Positions 9,134-18,497 of a stretch of DNA of 64,000 bases are shown one piece after another (the stretch's first letter is position 1; every line of letters starts with the position of its first letter). The notes below the pieces were generated by a model. The model ran no database searches, was not told the origin of the DNA, and worked only from the letters and a program-made list of their open reading frames with translations. The DNA lies in assembly GCA_002362385.1 (NCBI GenBank), contig DEUB01000029.1:124001-188000 (forward strand). The letters run 5' to 3'. Origin of the DNA: Lachnospiraceae bacterium UBA3273 (GTDB taxonomy: Bacteria > Bacillota > Clostridia > Lachnospirales > Lachnospiraceae). The position numbers and the translations under genes are program-made.

Positions 9134-11371
9134 TCAAACCCTTATCTTCGTTCCTTTACTGTCACGTTTTCCGGGTTTGATCTTATTTAATTCCAACTGC
9201 TTTTCCTTATATTCTACGGTACACTCCACGGCATTCTGGGTATAATAAACATTCTCCACATAATCCCCGTTTCCTAATTTCATGCCCCGGACGCCCACGG
9301 CGCCCTTTTTCTTTTCGGGAATTTCCTCAATGGGGAAACGAAGGAAGTACCCGTCTTTCGTCTGCATGATCACATTGCGCTTGTCAATGAGCATGGAAAC
9401 GCTTACCAGCTCGTCGTCCTCTGACAGCTTGGTAGCAGCCACCGTCCTTTTTGCCACATCAAATTCTCCGCCGTCAACGATCTTGCACATGGACTGCCTG
9501 GTAACAAAGATCATCCGGTACAGATTGACGTCGCTTTGGGAGCAGGCAAAAATAATATTTTCGTTGTCGGCTTGGAAATTGCTGATATTATCCACAGGAG
9601 TGCCCTTATCCCTGAATTTACCGAAAGGCACATCGGAGATCTTAATGGTATGCATCTGGCCCTGGGCCGTAAAAATACATACCTTTCCGGTATTTTTACA
9701 TAAGAAAGCATAGCGGTTTTCCGCAATTGCCGCCTCCTTATTCCGCTCAAAGGTCGCAAGGTCGATACATCTCGCATATCCGAAACGGTCCATCAGGAAA
9801 TAAACGTCCATTTCCTCCATCTTCTTTTCCACATAGACCGCTTCTTCGGCATTGGTAATTTCCGTTTTTCTTTTCGCGGAAAAAGCTTTCTTTAACTGGT
9901 CCAATTCCTGGATCAGCACCTGGGTCATGGAAGAATGGCTGGCCAGAATATCTTCATAACGGTAAATATTGGCCATGGTCTCCTCATGCTCCTTGATAAG
10001 GGCGTTGATCTCTAAGCCGATCAATTTGTATAATCTCATTTCCAAAATGGCATTGGCCTGCTTTTCCGTAAACAAAAGCTGGGTCGCCATGATCTTGGAT
10101 TCCCTGGACTTAAACTGGATACCGTCTATCACGCCGTGTACCAGACATTCCTTGGCCATATTCCGGTCCCTTGAACCCCTTAAGATCTCTATGATCAGAT
10201 CGATGAGATTGCAGGCCTTGATCAGGCCTTCCTGGATCTCCTTTCGTTCCAGTTCCTTGTTAAGGAGATTCCGGTATTTTCTGGTAGCTACGGCAAACTG
10301 GAAATCCGCGCAGTGCTTAAAGATTTCGGCAAGGCTTAAGGTTTCCGGACGACCGTTTGCAACCGCCAGCATATTGACCCCGAAGGTATCCTCCAGCTTG
10401 GTCTTTTTGTAGAGCATGTTGATAAACTGCTCCGTATCCGTATCCCGTTTGCATTCAATGACGATACGGATGCCTTCTTTGCCGGACTGGTTGGAAATAT
10501 CCACAATATCGTTGGTCTTTTTGCTCTCCGAAAGCGCTGCAACATCCATTAAGAATTTGGATATATTGGCTCCGATCATGGTATAGGGGATCTGGGAAAT
10601 AACAATGTTGACATGTCCGTTTTTGCCTTTTTCCACGTCCACCTTGCCCCTCAGCTTGATCTTGCCCGTACCGGTCTCGTAAATATTCAAAAGCTCGTCC
10701 TTGTTGCAGACAATGCCTCCCGTGGGGAAATCAGGTCCCTTAACATACTTCATAAGCTCCCTGGTAGTAAGGTTGGGATTCTGCATATAGGCCTTTAAGC
10801 CTTCGATCACTTCCCCTGTATTATGAGGGGGAATGCTGGTAGCCATACCTACGGCAATTCCTTCTGCGCCGTTTATCAGGATATTGGGTATCTTGACCGG
10901 AAGGACACTCGGCTCTTTTTCCGTCTCGTCAAAATTGGGTACAAAATCCACAACATCCTTGTCAAGGTCTGATAAATAAGCCTCCTGGGTTACCCTGGCG
11001 AGCCTTGCCTCCGTATAACGCATGGCAGCCGCACTGTCGCCCTCTATAGAACCGAAATTGCCGTGGCCGTCCACCAAAGGCATTCCTTTTTTGAATTCCT
11101 GGGCCATTACAACTAAAGCCTCGTAGATGGAACTGTCGCCGTGGGGATGGTATTTACCCATGGTATCGCCTACGATACGGGCGCATTTTCTGTAGGGTCT
11201 GTCATAACGGATCCCAAGTTCGTGCATATCATAGAGGGTACGCCTTTGAACCGGCTTTAAGCCGTCCCTCACATCGGGAAGCGCCCTTGCGATGATAACG
11301 CTCATGGCATAGTCGATATAGGACTGCTCCATGACCTCCGAATATTCAGTTCTGATAATTGTCTCGTTCAT
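9134..11371 (-). CDS. parC: DNA topoisomerase IV subunit A (ParC-type; GyrA-like)
   Basis: This is the breakage-reunion subunit of a type IIA topoisomerase. The N-terminal winged-helix region contains YAMSVIIARALPDVRDGLKP, KYHPHGDSSIYEA and the active tyrosine in AAAMRYTEARLA near residue 121. A coiled coil and a C-terminal beta-pinwheel follow, ending at residue 745. No canonical GyrA box (Q-R-R-G-G-R/K-G) is visible, which, with the position beside recG rather than dnaA, favours topoisomerase IV over gyrase. The start lies 11 bp after the parE stop, so both subunits are made from one mRNA. Confidence 0.85.
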   Translation of the reverse strand: MNETIIRTEYSEVMEQSYIDYAMSVIIARALPDVRDGLKPVQRRTLYDMHELGIRYDRPYRKCARIVGDTMGKYHPHGDSSIYEALVVMAQEFKKGMPLVDGHGNFGSIEGDSAAAMRYTEARLARVTQEAYLSDLDKDVVDFVPNFDETEKEPSVLPVKIPNILINGAEGIAVGMATSIPPHNTGEVIEGLKAYMQNPNLTTRELMKYVKGPDFPTGGIVCNKDELLNIYETGTGKIKLRGKVDVEKGKNGHVNIVISQIPYTMIGANISKFLMDVAALSESKKTNDIVDISNQSGKEGIRIVIECKRDTDTEQFINMLYKKTKLEDTFGVNMLAVANGRPETLSLAEIFKHCADFQFAVATRKYRNLLNKELERKEIQEGLIKACNLIDLIIEILRGSRDRNMAKECLVHGVIDGIQFKSRESKIMATQLLFTEKQANAILEMRLYKLIGLEINALIKEHEETMANIYRYEDILASHSSMTQVLIQELDQLKKAFSAKRKTEITNAEEAVYVEKKMEEMDVYFLMDRFGYARCIDLATFERNKEAAIAENRYAFLCKNTGKVCIFTAQGQMHTIKISDVPFGKFRDKGTPVDNISNFQADNENIIFACSQSDVNLYRMIFVTRQSMCKIVDGGEFDVAKRTVAATKLSEDDELVSVSMLIDKRNVIMQTKDGYFLRFPIEEIPEKKKGAVGVRGMKLGNGDYVENVYYTQNAVECTVEYKEKQLELNKIKPGKRDSKGTKIRV

Positions 11372-11382
11372 TGGTGCCTCCG

Positions 11383-13305
11383 TTAAATATCAAGCAAAGC
11401 TTCATTTGCATGTTCATAAATATATTTCTTCCTGGGAGGGACTTCCGTACCCATAAGCATCTCCGTAATTCTGTCAGCCTGGAAATTATCGTCGATCTCC
11501 ACCAGCTTCAGTTTCCTTGTATCGGGATTTAAGGTTGTTTCCCACAACTGGCTGGCGTCCATTTCGCCAAGACCTTTATAGCGCTGTAAGGTAAAAGGTC
11601 CTTTATGGCTTTTCCGGTATTTCTCCAGGGCCTTGTCATCATAGAGGTATTCTTCCTTTCCCTTTGACGGCATGGCCTTATACAAAGGGGGCATTGCAAT
11701 ATAAACATGGCCCGCGCTGATCAGTTCCGGCATAAATCTGTAAAACAGGGTCAACAACAAAGTGGAAATATGTGCGCCGTCCACATCCGCATCCGCCATG
11801 ATAATGATCTTGTTATAGCGGAGCTTACTGATATCGAAATCATTTCCGTAACCTTCGGAAAAACCGCATCCGAAAGCGTTGATCATGGTTTTGATCTCCG
11901 CATTTGCCAAAACCTTATCCATACTGGCTTTTTCCACATTCAATATTTTTCCTCTGATCGGCAGGATCGCCTGGTATTTACGGTTTCTGGCGGTTTTTGC
12001 AGAACCTCCTGCAGAATCGCCCTCTACAATGAAAATTTCACATTTTTCGGCGTCCCTTGATTCGCAGTTTGCAAGTTTCCCGTTAGAATCAAAGGAAAAC
12101 TTCTGCTTGGTCAGCATATTGGTCTTGGCCTTTTCTTCGGATTTGCGGATCTTAGCCGCCTTTTCCGCACAGCCGATCACGGCCTTTAAGGTTTCTAAAT
12201 TCCTGTCAAAAAATCGCACGACCTCTTCGCCGGTTATCTTGCTGACTACCTTTGAGGCATCCTGATTGTCTAACTTGGTTTTGGTCTGGCCTTCAAACCT
12301 GGGATCCGGATGCTTGATGGAAACGATGGCCGTCATGCCGTTGCGCACATCTGCGCCGGTAAAATTCTGGTCCTTTTCTTTTAATATATTTAACTCCCTT
12401 GCATAGGAGTTGATCACATTGGTAAAGGAGGATTTAAAGCCCGTAATATGGGTGCCGCCCTCCGCATTGTGGATATTGTTACAAAATCCCATGACATTCT
12501 CATGAAATTCGTTGGTATACTGGAAAGCGCACTCTACGGAAATCCCTTCAGCTTCGCCTTTGAAATAGATCACGTCGCTGACCGCGTCCTTGGAACCGCT
12601 CATGGCCTTGACAAAGCCTACGATCCCTTCCGGCTCATGGAAAACTTCCGCATCCGTTACTTCCCCTCTTCTGTCTTCAAATTCAATGGTCAGCTCGGGA
12701 TTTAAGTATGCGGTTTCGTGAAGCCGGCTTTTAACGTCCTCCGCTTTGAACCAGGTTTTGTCAAAGATCTCGTCATCGGGAAGAAAATTGATACTGGTCC
12801 CGGTTTCTTTTGTTTTTCCTACAACGGGAAGCAGACCGTCTTGAAGGTCAAGGACAGGGATCCCCCGTTCGTATTCGTCTTCGTAAATGTGGCCGCCTTT
12901 GGATACCCGGACCTTTAAATGGGCGGATAAGGCGTTGACAACGGAAGAACCAACTCCGTGGAGACCGCCGCTTGTTTTGTAAGCGGAATCGTCAAATTTA
13001 CCGCCTGCATGAAGGGTGGTAAAAACAAGTCTTTCCGCACTGATGCCTTTTTCGTGCATTTCGATGGGAATGCCCCGGCCGTTGTCGGTAACGGTGGCGG
13101 AGCCGTCTTTTTCAAGATAGACTTTGATATGGGAACAGTATCCGGCAAGGTGCTCGTCTACGGAATTGTCTACGATCTCATAGATCAGATGGTTCAGGCC
13201 CTTGGTGGAAACGCTGCCGATGTACATCCCGGGACGGACGCGGACGGCTTCTAAGCCTTCTAGTACTTTTATGCTGGATGCATCATAATCTGTGGTTTTT
13301 GACAT
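11383..13305 (-). CDS. parE: DNA topoisomerase IV subunit B (ParE-type; GyrB-like)
   Basis: This is the ATPase/TOPRIM subunit partnering the neighbouring A subunit. The GHKL ATPase motifs are IVDNSVDEHLAG, TVTDNGRGIPI and GGLHGVGSSVVNALS within the first 130 residues. The QTKTKLDN switch-lysine loop lies near residue 345, the TOPRIM EGDSAGGSAK near 430 and DADVDGAHI near 510. I start at the ATG giving MSKTTDYD, about 640 residues. A 46-codon in-frame extension upstream exists, but it crosses a strong promoter (13432-13459) and a large hairpin, so I treat it as untranslated leader. Confidence 0.9.
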   Translation of the reverse strand: MSKTTDYDASSIKVLEGLEAVRVRPGMYIGSVSTKGLNHLIYEIVDNSVDEHLAGYCSHIKVYLEKDGSATVTDNGRGIPIEMHEKGISAERLVFTTLHAGGKFDDSAYKTSGGLHGVGSSVVNALSAHLKVRVSKGGHIYEDEYERGIPVLDLQDGLLPVVGKTKETGTSINFLPDDEIFDKTWFKAEDVKSRLHETAYLNPELTIEFEDRRGEVTDAEVFHEPEGIVGFVKAMSGSKDAVSDVIYFKGEAEGISVECAFQYTNEFHENVMGFCNNIHNAEGGTHITGFKSSFTNVINSYARELNILKEKDQNFTGADVRNGMTAIVSIKHPDPRFEGQTKTKLDNQDASKVVSKITGEEVVRFFDRNLETLKAVIGCAEKAAKIRKSEEKAKTNMLTKQKFSFDSNGKLANCESRDAEKCEIFIVEGDSAGGSAKTARNRKYQAILPIRGKILNVEKASMDKVLANAEIKTMINAFGCGFSEGYGNDFDISKLRYNKIIIMADADVDGAHISTLLLTLFYRFMPELISAGHVYIAMPPLYKAMPSKGKEEYLYDDKALEKYRKSHKGPFTLQRYKGLGEMDASQLWETTLNPDTRKLKLVEIDDNFQADRITEMLMGTEVPPRKKYIYEHANEALLDI

Positions 13306-13350
13306 GGTTCTTTTTTTAACTCCTGTATTGGATTTTAGCTTCGCCCTATA

Positions 13351-13406
13351 TTTTCTCAAAAACACAATTTTGTCAGTAAACTGCCAAATTGTGTTTTGCG
13401 AGAAAA
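13351..13406 (-). promoter_or_regulatory. Long near-perfect hairpin in the parE 5' leader
   Basis: Two 22-nt arms (13351-13372 and 13385-13406) are complementary apart from two one-base bulges and one extra base pair slip. The centre CAGTAAACTG continues the pairing almost to a tetraloop. The structure lies between the predicted transcription start (about 13425) and the parE ATG at 13305, so it would form in the mRNA leader. It is not followed by a clean U-run on the minus strand, which argues against a simple terminator. It may be a processing site, a stabiliser, an attenuator or a small palindromic insertion. Confidence 0.6.
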
Positions 13407-13431
13407 TGCACGGCTCATTGCCAACGTGAAC

Positions 13432-13459
13432 ATTATACCACAACTTGAAAGTATTTCAA
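13432..13459 (-). promoter_or_regulatory. parE-parC promoter
   Basis: On the minus strand TTGAAA (13454-13459) and TATAAT (13432-13437) are separated by 16 nt, a good sigma-A match. It lies just past the recG stop codon and drives parE, with an expected leader of about 120 nt containing the large hairpin. Confidence 0.7.
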
Positions 13460-13470
13460 ATAAAAATACA

Positions 13471-15531
13471 TTATATAGTATGCAGATATCCATTTTCTAA
13501 AACTTCCTGCCATTTCATCTTTAACTTTTTGTGTTCGGGAGCGGATAGATCAGGGTCTTCTTTTAAGATTTCCTCTGCATCCTGGCTCGCAAGGTAGAGC
13601 ATGTCGGCGTCTTCGTAGATGTCGGCGTAGGTAAAGCCGGTGTCGCCGCTCTGGAGGGTGCCGGACATTTCGCCGGGGCCCCGCATTTTCAGGTCGGCGT
13701 CGGCTATTTCAAAACCGTCGTTGGTCTTTCCTAATATTTCGAGTCGCTTTTTGCTTTTTTCGTTTCCGCTGGCGTCTACAAAAATGCAGTAGGACTGATG
13801 GCTTCCTCTTCCTACCCGGCCTCTTAGCTGGTGAAGGGCAGCCAAACCGAAGCGTTCGGCGTTTTCTATCATTATGACCGTTGCATTCGGCACATTGATC
13901 CCTACCTCTATGACTGTGGTCGAGACTAAAATATCGTAGTTCCCGGCTGAAAACTCTTCCATGATCCGGTTCTTTTCCGTACCTTTCATTTTACCGTGGA
14001 GGGTCGCGATGCGTACCGAACCGTCAAAAACTCCTTTCAGCTTTTGACTGTAATCCTCCACGTTTTCCAGTTCCTCCATAACGCCGGATTCCACCATGGG
14101 ACATATGATGTAGACCTGACGGCCCTTGGCAATTTCATCCTTCATGAATTTGTAGGCCGTGGGACGGTATCTTACGTCTACAACGGCATTTTTTATGGGA
14201 ATGCGGTTGCTTGGCAGCTCAGGGATGGTAGAGATGGAAAGTCCGCCGTATAAGATCATGGCAAGGGATCTGGGAATCGGCGTAGCGGACATGACAACGG
14301 TATGCACATCCTCTCCTTTTCGGGACAGGATCGTCCTTTGTCTTACGCCGAACCGATGCTGCTCGTCGGTAACGACCAAACCCAGGTTCTTAAAGACCAC
14401 GGAATCCTCTAAAAGGGCGTGGGTTCCGATGACCAGATTTTTGGAACCGGAGGTTATCTCTTCATAAGCCGCCCGTTTTTCCTTTGTTCGGATGCTTCCC
14501 GTCAATAAAACAGGCCGGAAAGGCAGGTCATAATCCTTTGTCATTTCTTCGATCGATCTGAAATGCTGGAGGGCAAGGACCTCCGTAGGCGCCATAAACG
14601 CCCCCTGTTTACCGTTGCAAATGCAGGAAAGCAGGGCAAGGACGGCAAGCATCGTTTTTCCGCATCCCACATCTCCCTGCAGCAGACGGTTACAGATCTT
14701 ACCGCTGTACAGATCTTCCTCGATCTCTGCCCACGCTTTTTTTTGCGAAGGGGTCAGTTCAAAAGGAAGGGCTTCTGTAAAACGCTTTGTCTGGGCACAT
14801 TCTATAAAACGGTTCTTTTCCGTTTTTATGAGCGTATGGTTTTGATTCTGCTTGACAGAAAAAAGAAAATATAAGAATTCCTCATAGGATATCCGTTTTT
14901 TCGCACGATACAAAGCCTCCATGGATTCCGGGTTGTGGATCGTGCGAAGGGTTTCCAAATAGTCAGGAAAATCCCTTTTTTTCAAGAGCGTGTCTGGAAG
15001 AGGATCGAAAATGCTCTGCTCCGTCTCCTTGAAACCTATGGCCACATATTTCCTGATGGTATCGTTGGAAAGCCCTTTGGTACAGGAATAGACAGGAATA
15101 AATCCCTTTGTCAGCTCTGCATATTTGTCAGGCTTGTACATCTTGGGCTGGTCCATCTGTAAATGGTCCGCCACCGTCAATACCCTGCCGTAAAAGACAT
15201 ACCTGTTTCCGGGAATCAGGGTTTTCTTTAAATAGGGCATATTAAAAATACGCACTACAAAAGGATCTCCCTCTTTATCCTTTGCCGTAAACCGGAGGAT
15301 CTGGTAACCTTTTACCCGGGTCAGGACAGCCTCGGTGGCTATGACCGCCTCCACCCCTGCCTTTTCCATATGGCAGGCGTCGTTTAAGGAAACCGGTTCT
15401 TTATAGCTTTCATAAGTTCTGGGAAATCTCTTCAATAAGTCTCCTACCGTATCGATATTCAATTTATGAAAAAGGGCACCGTTTTTGTCTCCGATGCCCT
15501 TAAGTTCTTTCATGCCGGTATTAAAATCCAT
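13471..15531 (-). CDS. recG: ATP-dependent DNA helicase RecG
   Basis: RecG reverses stalled replication forks and moves branched DNA junctions. An N-terminal wedge/OB region is followed by two helicase lobes: Walker A LLQGDVGCGKTMLA near residue 285, the DEQH box with VTDEQHRFGVRQR near residue 395, SATPIPR, and motif VI QLRGRVGRG. I start at ATG 15531 (MDFNTGMKELKGIG), behind GTAGGAAAT, giving 686 residues as expected. The longer frame begins with a basic, unconserved stretch that overlaps the upstream gene. It lies directly below the fakA-like gene. Confidence 0.95.
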   Translation of the reverse strand: MDFNTGMKELKGIGDKNGALFHKLNIDTVGDLLKRFPRTYESYKEPVSLNDACHMEKAGVEAVIATEAVLTRVKGYQILRFTAKDKEGDPFVVRIFNMPYLKKTLIPGNRYVFYGRVLTVADHLQMDQPKMYKPDKYAELTKGFIPVYSCTKGLSNDTIRKYVAIGFKETEQSIFDPLPDTLLKKRDFPDYLETLRTIHNPESMEALYRAKKRISYEEFLYFLFSVKQNQNHTLIKTEKNRFIECAQTKRFTEALPFELTPSQKKAWAEIEEDLYSGKICNRLLQGDVGCGKTMLAVLALLSCICNGKQGAFMAPTEVLALQHFRSIEEMTKDYDLPFRPVLLTGSIRTKEKRAAYEEITSGSKNLVIGTHALLEDSVVFKNLGLVVTDEQHRFGVRQRTILSRKGEDVHTVVMSATPIPRSLAMILYGGLSISTIPELPSNRIPIKNAVVDVRYRPTAYKFMKDEIAKGRQVYIICPMVESGVMEELENVEDYSQKLKGVFDGSVRIATLHGKMKGTEKNRIMEEFSAGNYDILVSTTVIEVGINVPNATVIMIENAERFGLAALHQLRGRVGRGSHQSYCIFVDASGNEKSKKRLEILGKTNDGFEIADADLKMRGPGEMSGTLQSGDTGFTYADIYEDADMLYLASQDAEEILKEDPDLSAPEHKKLKMKWQEVLENGYLHTI

Positions 15532-15536
15532 ATTTC

Positions 15537-17219
15537 CTACTCTGCTGAAACCACATAATAATATACGGGCTGTCCGCCGAACTGCAGCTCTACGTCGCAG
15601 TCTCCATGGCCCTTGCTGATCCTGTCGCACAGGGCATTGGCAGCTTCCTCTGTCACGTCCTGGCCATAATAAATGCTGATCAGTTCCGCATCGGAATCCT
15701 TTAGCATTTCATTTACCATGCTGACAGTGGTATCTTCAATATCCGTACCCACGGCTAACATACCATGGTCTCCGATCCCCATAATGTCATTTTCATGAAT
15801 GGTCATTCCGTCGATCTCCGTATCCCTTACGGCATAGGTTACCTGGCCGGTTGCCACATTGGTAATTTCCTCCGTCATATTCGCTTCGTTCTCAGCGGGC
15901 GACATTTCCGGTACATAGCTGATGACTGCGGTAATCCCCTGGGGAATATTTTTGGTGGGGATCACAATGACTTCCTTATCTTCCGTCATGGCCTTTGCCT
16001 GGTTTGCCGCCATAATGATATTTTTGTTGTTGGGGAACACGAATACCGTGTCCGCATTGACCATGTCGATAGCATGGAGAATATCGTCAGTGCTGGGATT
16101 CATAGTCTGACCGCCTTCGATGATCTGGTCAACGCCCAGATCCTTAAAGATCGCATTCAAACCCTCTCCGATGGAAACGGAAATAAACCCTACTTCCTTA
16201 TGCTCCTGCTGTTTAACCTCTTCTTCCTTTGCGGCATTTTTTACCTGCTCCTCTTTAAACAGCTTTTCCTGATGCTCAAGCCGCATATTGTCGATCTTCA
16301 TATTGGAAAGCGCACCGTAGGTCAAGGCCCTCTGGATGGCAAGGCCGGGATCGTTGGTATGGACATGGACCTTTACGATATCGTCGTCCGCCACCAAAAC
16401 GATAGAATCTCCGATGGATTCAAGGTATTCTTTGAAATCCATCTCATGCTTTACATTGAAAACCTTATTTAACATAATGATAAATTCGGTACAATATCCG
16501 AATTTGATGTCGGAAGTATCCGCCGCAAGGCTGTCTACATTAACTCTGCCGGGTGTTGCCGCAGCCGCATTGATGGTAAAATCAATTTCTTCTCCCCGGA
16601 ACGCCTTCTGTGCTCCCGTTAAAAATTCGATCAATCCCTGTCCGCCGGAATCCACAACTCCCGCCTGCTTTAATACAGGCAGCATTTCCGGGGTTTTCGC
16701 CAGAACTTCTTTTGCATAGGCGATAACCTGGTCGATGCAGGAATCCAGATCCACATCGGGATCCTCGGAAAGGTCAAGAGCCTTTTCACAGACTCCCTTT
16801 GCAACTGTAAGGATCGTACCCTCTTTGGGCTTCATAACCGCTTTATAAGCGCTTTCTACTGCTTTTTCACAGGCCCTGGCAAGGATCTCCTTGTCTATTT
16901 CCTCTACATCTCTGATAACCTTGCAAAAGCCTCTGCACAACTGGGAAAGGATAACGCCGGAGTTTCCCCTTGCCCCCCTTAAAGAACCGGAGGAAATGGA
17001 TTTGGCGATTACCTTCATATCGGTATTCTCGTCCAATGCCGCCACTTCATTTGCCGCAGACATAATGGTCATTGTCATGTTGGTTCCTGTATCCCCGTCG
17101 GGAACGGGAAAAACATTCAATTCATTAATATACTCCTTATTGGCTTCCAGACACTTTGCACCCGCCAAAAACATTTTACAAAGCATTCTGTTGTCGATGG
17201 TATTTGCAGCCACAATCAA
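15537..17219 (-). CDS. DAK2-domain fatty acid kinase FakA/YloV-like
   Basis: FakA is the ATP-binding kinase subunit that phosphorylates FakB-bound fatty acids so that exogenous fatty acids can enter phospholipids. The 560-residue protein has an N-terminal DAK2 domain with the phosphate/metal motif NVFPVPDGDTGTNMTMT near residue 38 and GARGNSGVILSQ near residue 80. A DegV-like C-terminal region follows, with NIPQGITAVISY near residue 430. It sits in the conserved yloU-fakA-recG order. No FakB is present in the window. Confidence 0.9.
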   Translation of the reverse strand: MIVAANTIDNRMLCKMFLAGAKCLEANKEYINELNVFPVPDGDTGTNMTMTIMSAANEVAALDENTDMKVIAKSISSGSLRGARGNSGVILSQLCRGFCKVIRDVEEIDKEILARACEKAVESAYKAVMKPKEGTILTVAKGVCEKALDLSEDPDVDLDSCIDQVIAYAKEVLAKTPEMLPVLKQAGVVDSGGQGLIEFLTGAQKAFRGEEIDFTINAAAATPGRVNVDSLAADTSDIKFGYCTEFIIMLNKVFNVKHEMDFKEYLESIGDSIVLVADDDIVKVHVHTNDPGLAIQRALTYGALSNMKIDNMRLEHQEKLFKEEQVKNAAKEEEVKQQEHKEVGFISVSIGEGLNAIFKDLGVDQIIEGGQTMNPSTDDILHAIDMVNADTVFVFPNNKNIIMAANQAKAMTEDKEVIVIPTKNIPQGITAVISYVPEMSPAENEANMTEEITNVATGQVTYAVRDTEIDGMTIHENDIMGIGDHGMLAVGTDIEDTTVSMVNEMLKDSDAELISIYYGQDVTEEAANALCDRISKGHGDCDVELQFGGQPVYYYVVSAE

Positions 17220-17226
17220 ATCCTCC

Positions 17227-17583
17227 TTAATCGATTACTCGAACACCTTCTACGAAGATGTTGACTTTTTCTACTTTTAATCCTGTAAATTCTTTTACCT
17301 TATATTTTACGGTACTGATCAAATTGTCCGAAACCGTCAGAATGTTAACGCCATACGCGACGATCAGATGGAAATCAAGGCTTATGCCCGAATTCTTTAT
17401 CAGGACCGAAATGCCGGTGGATAAGCTGCCCGGCTTTAACAATCTGACAAATCCATCCTTTACGTTAACGCTGGCCATTCCGACAATGCCAAAACACTCG
17501 ACGGCAACGCTGCCGGCATAGTTGGCGATTACATCACTATCTATTGTAATGTTTCCTAGATGTGTATTCATCATACTCTTCAT
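17227..17583 (-). CDS. Asp23/Gls24 family protein YloU-like
   Basis: The 118-residue protein has the Asp23 pattern: GNITIDSDVIANYAGSVAVECFGIVGM near the start, GISVLIKNSGISLDFHLIVAYGVNI in the middle and VNIFVEGVRV at the end. Members are small cytosolic envelope-associated proteins, and YloU is conserved next to rpmB and fakA. Its molecular role is not established. The stop is 7 bp from the fakA start, so the two genes are one operon. It is divergent from rpmB. Confidence 0.9.
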   Translation of the reverse strand: MKSMMNTHLGNITIDSDVIANYAGSVAVECFGIVGMASVNVKDGFVRLLKPGSLSTGISVLIKNSGISLDFHLIVAYGVNILTVSDNLISTVKYKVKEFTGLKVEKVNIFVEGVRVID

Positions 17584-17669
17584 ACCGATACCTCCCTTGG
17601 GTCATAATAATGTATTATAACAATTATTGAGAAAAAATGGAATAACTTTTGAAATATTAAATTTAATAC

Positions 17670-17698
17670 TTGCAAAACAGGCACAAATCTGATAGTAT
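17670..17698 (+). promoter_or_regulatory. rpmB promoter
   Basis: On the plus strand TTGCAA (17670-17675) and TAGTAT (17693-17698) are spaced by 17 nt, 43 nt upstream of the rpmB start. An AGGAGGTG ribosome site follows at about 17728-17735. Confidence 0.6.
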
Positions 17699-17740
17699 AG
17701 TCATGTTGTGAGTCAATTTTTTTGATTAGGAGGTGCAATG

Positions 17741-17926
17741 ATGGCTAAATGTGATATCTGTGGTAAAGGCGCTCATTTTGGAAATAACGTCAGCCATTCT
17801 CATAGAAGATCCAATCGTATTTGGAATTCCAACATAAAGAATGTTAAATGCAAAGTTAACGGAGCAAGCAAAAAAATGCATGTATGCACAGCTTGTCTCA
17901 GATCCGGCGCTGTTGAAAGAGCTTGA
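17741..17926 (+). CDS. rpmB: 50S ribosomal protein L28
   Basis: L28 is a small basic protein of the large ribosomal subunit. The MAKCDICGKGAHFGNNVSHS start is the classical L28 N-terminus with a CxxC pair; a second CxxC-like pair, VCTACLRSG, lies near the end, consistent with the zinc-binding form. Two ATGs occur in tandem; I use the second (17741) because it gives the correct spacing from AGGAGGTG and the usual MAKC start. It is monocistronic, with its own promoter and terminator. Confidence 0.97.
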   Translation: MAKCDICGKGAHFGNNVSHSHRRSNRIWNSNIKNVKCKVNGASKKMHVCTACLRSGAVERA

Positions 17927-17949
17927 TCTTTTAAAACCGAAAACACACG

Positions 17950-17980
17950 AAAAGGATCGTTTTACGGTCCTTTTTTTTAT
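17950..17980 (+). terminator. Rho-independent terminator of rpmB
   Basis: Arms AAAAGGATCG (17950-17959) and CGGTCCTTTT (17965-17974) with one imperfect pair enclose a 5-nt loop and run into eight or more T residues on the plus strand, 24 bp after the rpmB stop. Confidence 0.9.
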
Positions 17981-18020
17981 GCCGGTCCATATCTCTCCGC
18001 TTTTGACGGATAGAACACAT

Positions 18021-18055
18021 AAAAGCCGTTACTATTTGGTCTTGTAGCGGCTTTT
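18021..18055 (-). terminator. Terminator overlapping the end of the J-domain gene
   Basis: AAAAGCCGTTAC (18021-18032) pairs with GTAGCGGCTTTT (18044-18055) with one mismatch. The last codons of the J-domain gene form the loop and one arm. U-rich ends occur in both orientations, so it can act on either strand and separates the convergent rpmB and J-domain genes. Confidence 0.8.
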
Positions 18056-18484
18056 TAAAATTTCAAACTCTTTGTTGATACACGCAACGGTAAAAGAATC
18101 TCCGCTTTTATTGTCGGGATGAAATATCTTCATCAATTCCTTATACCGCTTTTTTAGGGAAGCGTACTCCGTTACCCCTCCGAAAAATCCCGGACCGCGA
18201 AACTCCTTCAGAAAATCGGGATATTTCCCCGCTTCGCCCTCTTCTTTCTTATATCGGGCCCTTTTTTCTTTTTCCTTTTGCTTTTTTACTTCCGCCCGAA
18301 ACATTTCCTTGTCAGCCGCAAGCTTCCGGAAACCGATCTCCAATACCTTTTTCTCTTGTTCGAAAGCCTTCTTTTCGTCTGCAAGCCTATCCTGTTCCGA
18401 CTTCAAAGTCCGCCTTTGCTCTTCCAATTCCTGCTTCAGTCTATTTAAGCGGACATTTTCTTCAAACAGCCACTCCTTATCCAT
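18032..18484 (-). CDS. J-domain protein with N-terminal coiled coil
   Basis: The 150-residue product starts MDKEWLFEEN and has a charged coiled coil (about residues 5-85) rich in Lys, Glu and Gln. A C-terminal J-like domain follows: YASLKKRYKELMKIFHPDNKS, where HPD is the Hsp70-stimulating motif. J domains are normally N-terminal, so this inverted order is unusual. It probably recruits DnaK to a coiled-coil partner. A longer frame starting at TTG 18523 overlaps the tiny upstream gene; the ATG at 18484 sits behind GTGGGAAG and is preferred. Confidence 0.75.
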   Translation of the reverse strand: MDKEWLFEENVRLNRLKQELEEQRRTLKSEQDRLADEKKAFEQEKKVLEIGFRKLAADKEMFRAEVKKQKEKEKRARYKKEEGEAGKYPDFLKEFRGPGFFGGVTEYASLKKRYKELMKIFHPDNKSGDSFTVACINKEFEILKSRYKTK

Positions 18485-18497
18485 GCTTCCCACACCA

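Noticed and set aside
13306..13443. 46-codon N-terminal extension of parE
   Set aside because: It crosses the promoter and the hairpin; the product shows no conserved residues and the ATG at 13305 gives the usual start.
15532..15630. N-terminal extension of recG
   Set aside because: It overlaps the end of the fakA-like gene and is basic and unconserved; the ATG at 15531 has a good ribosome site.
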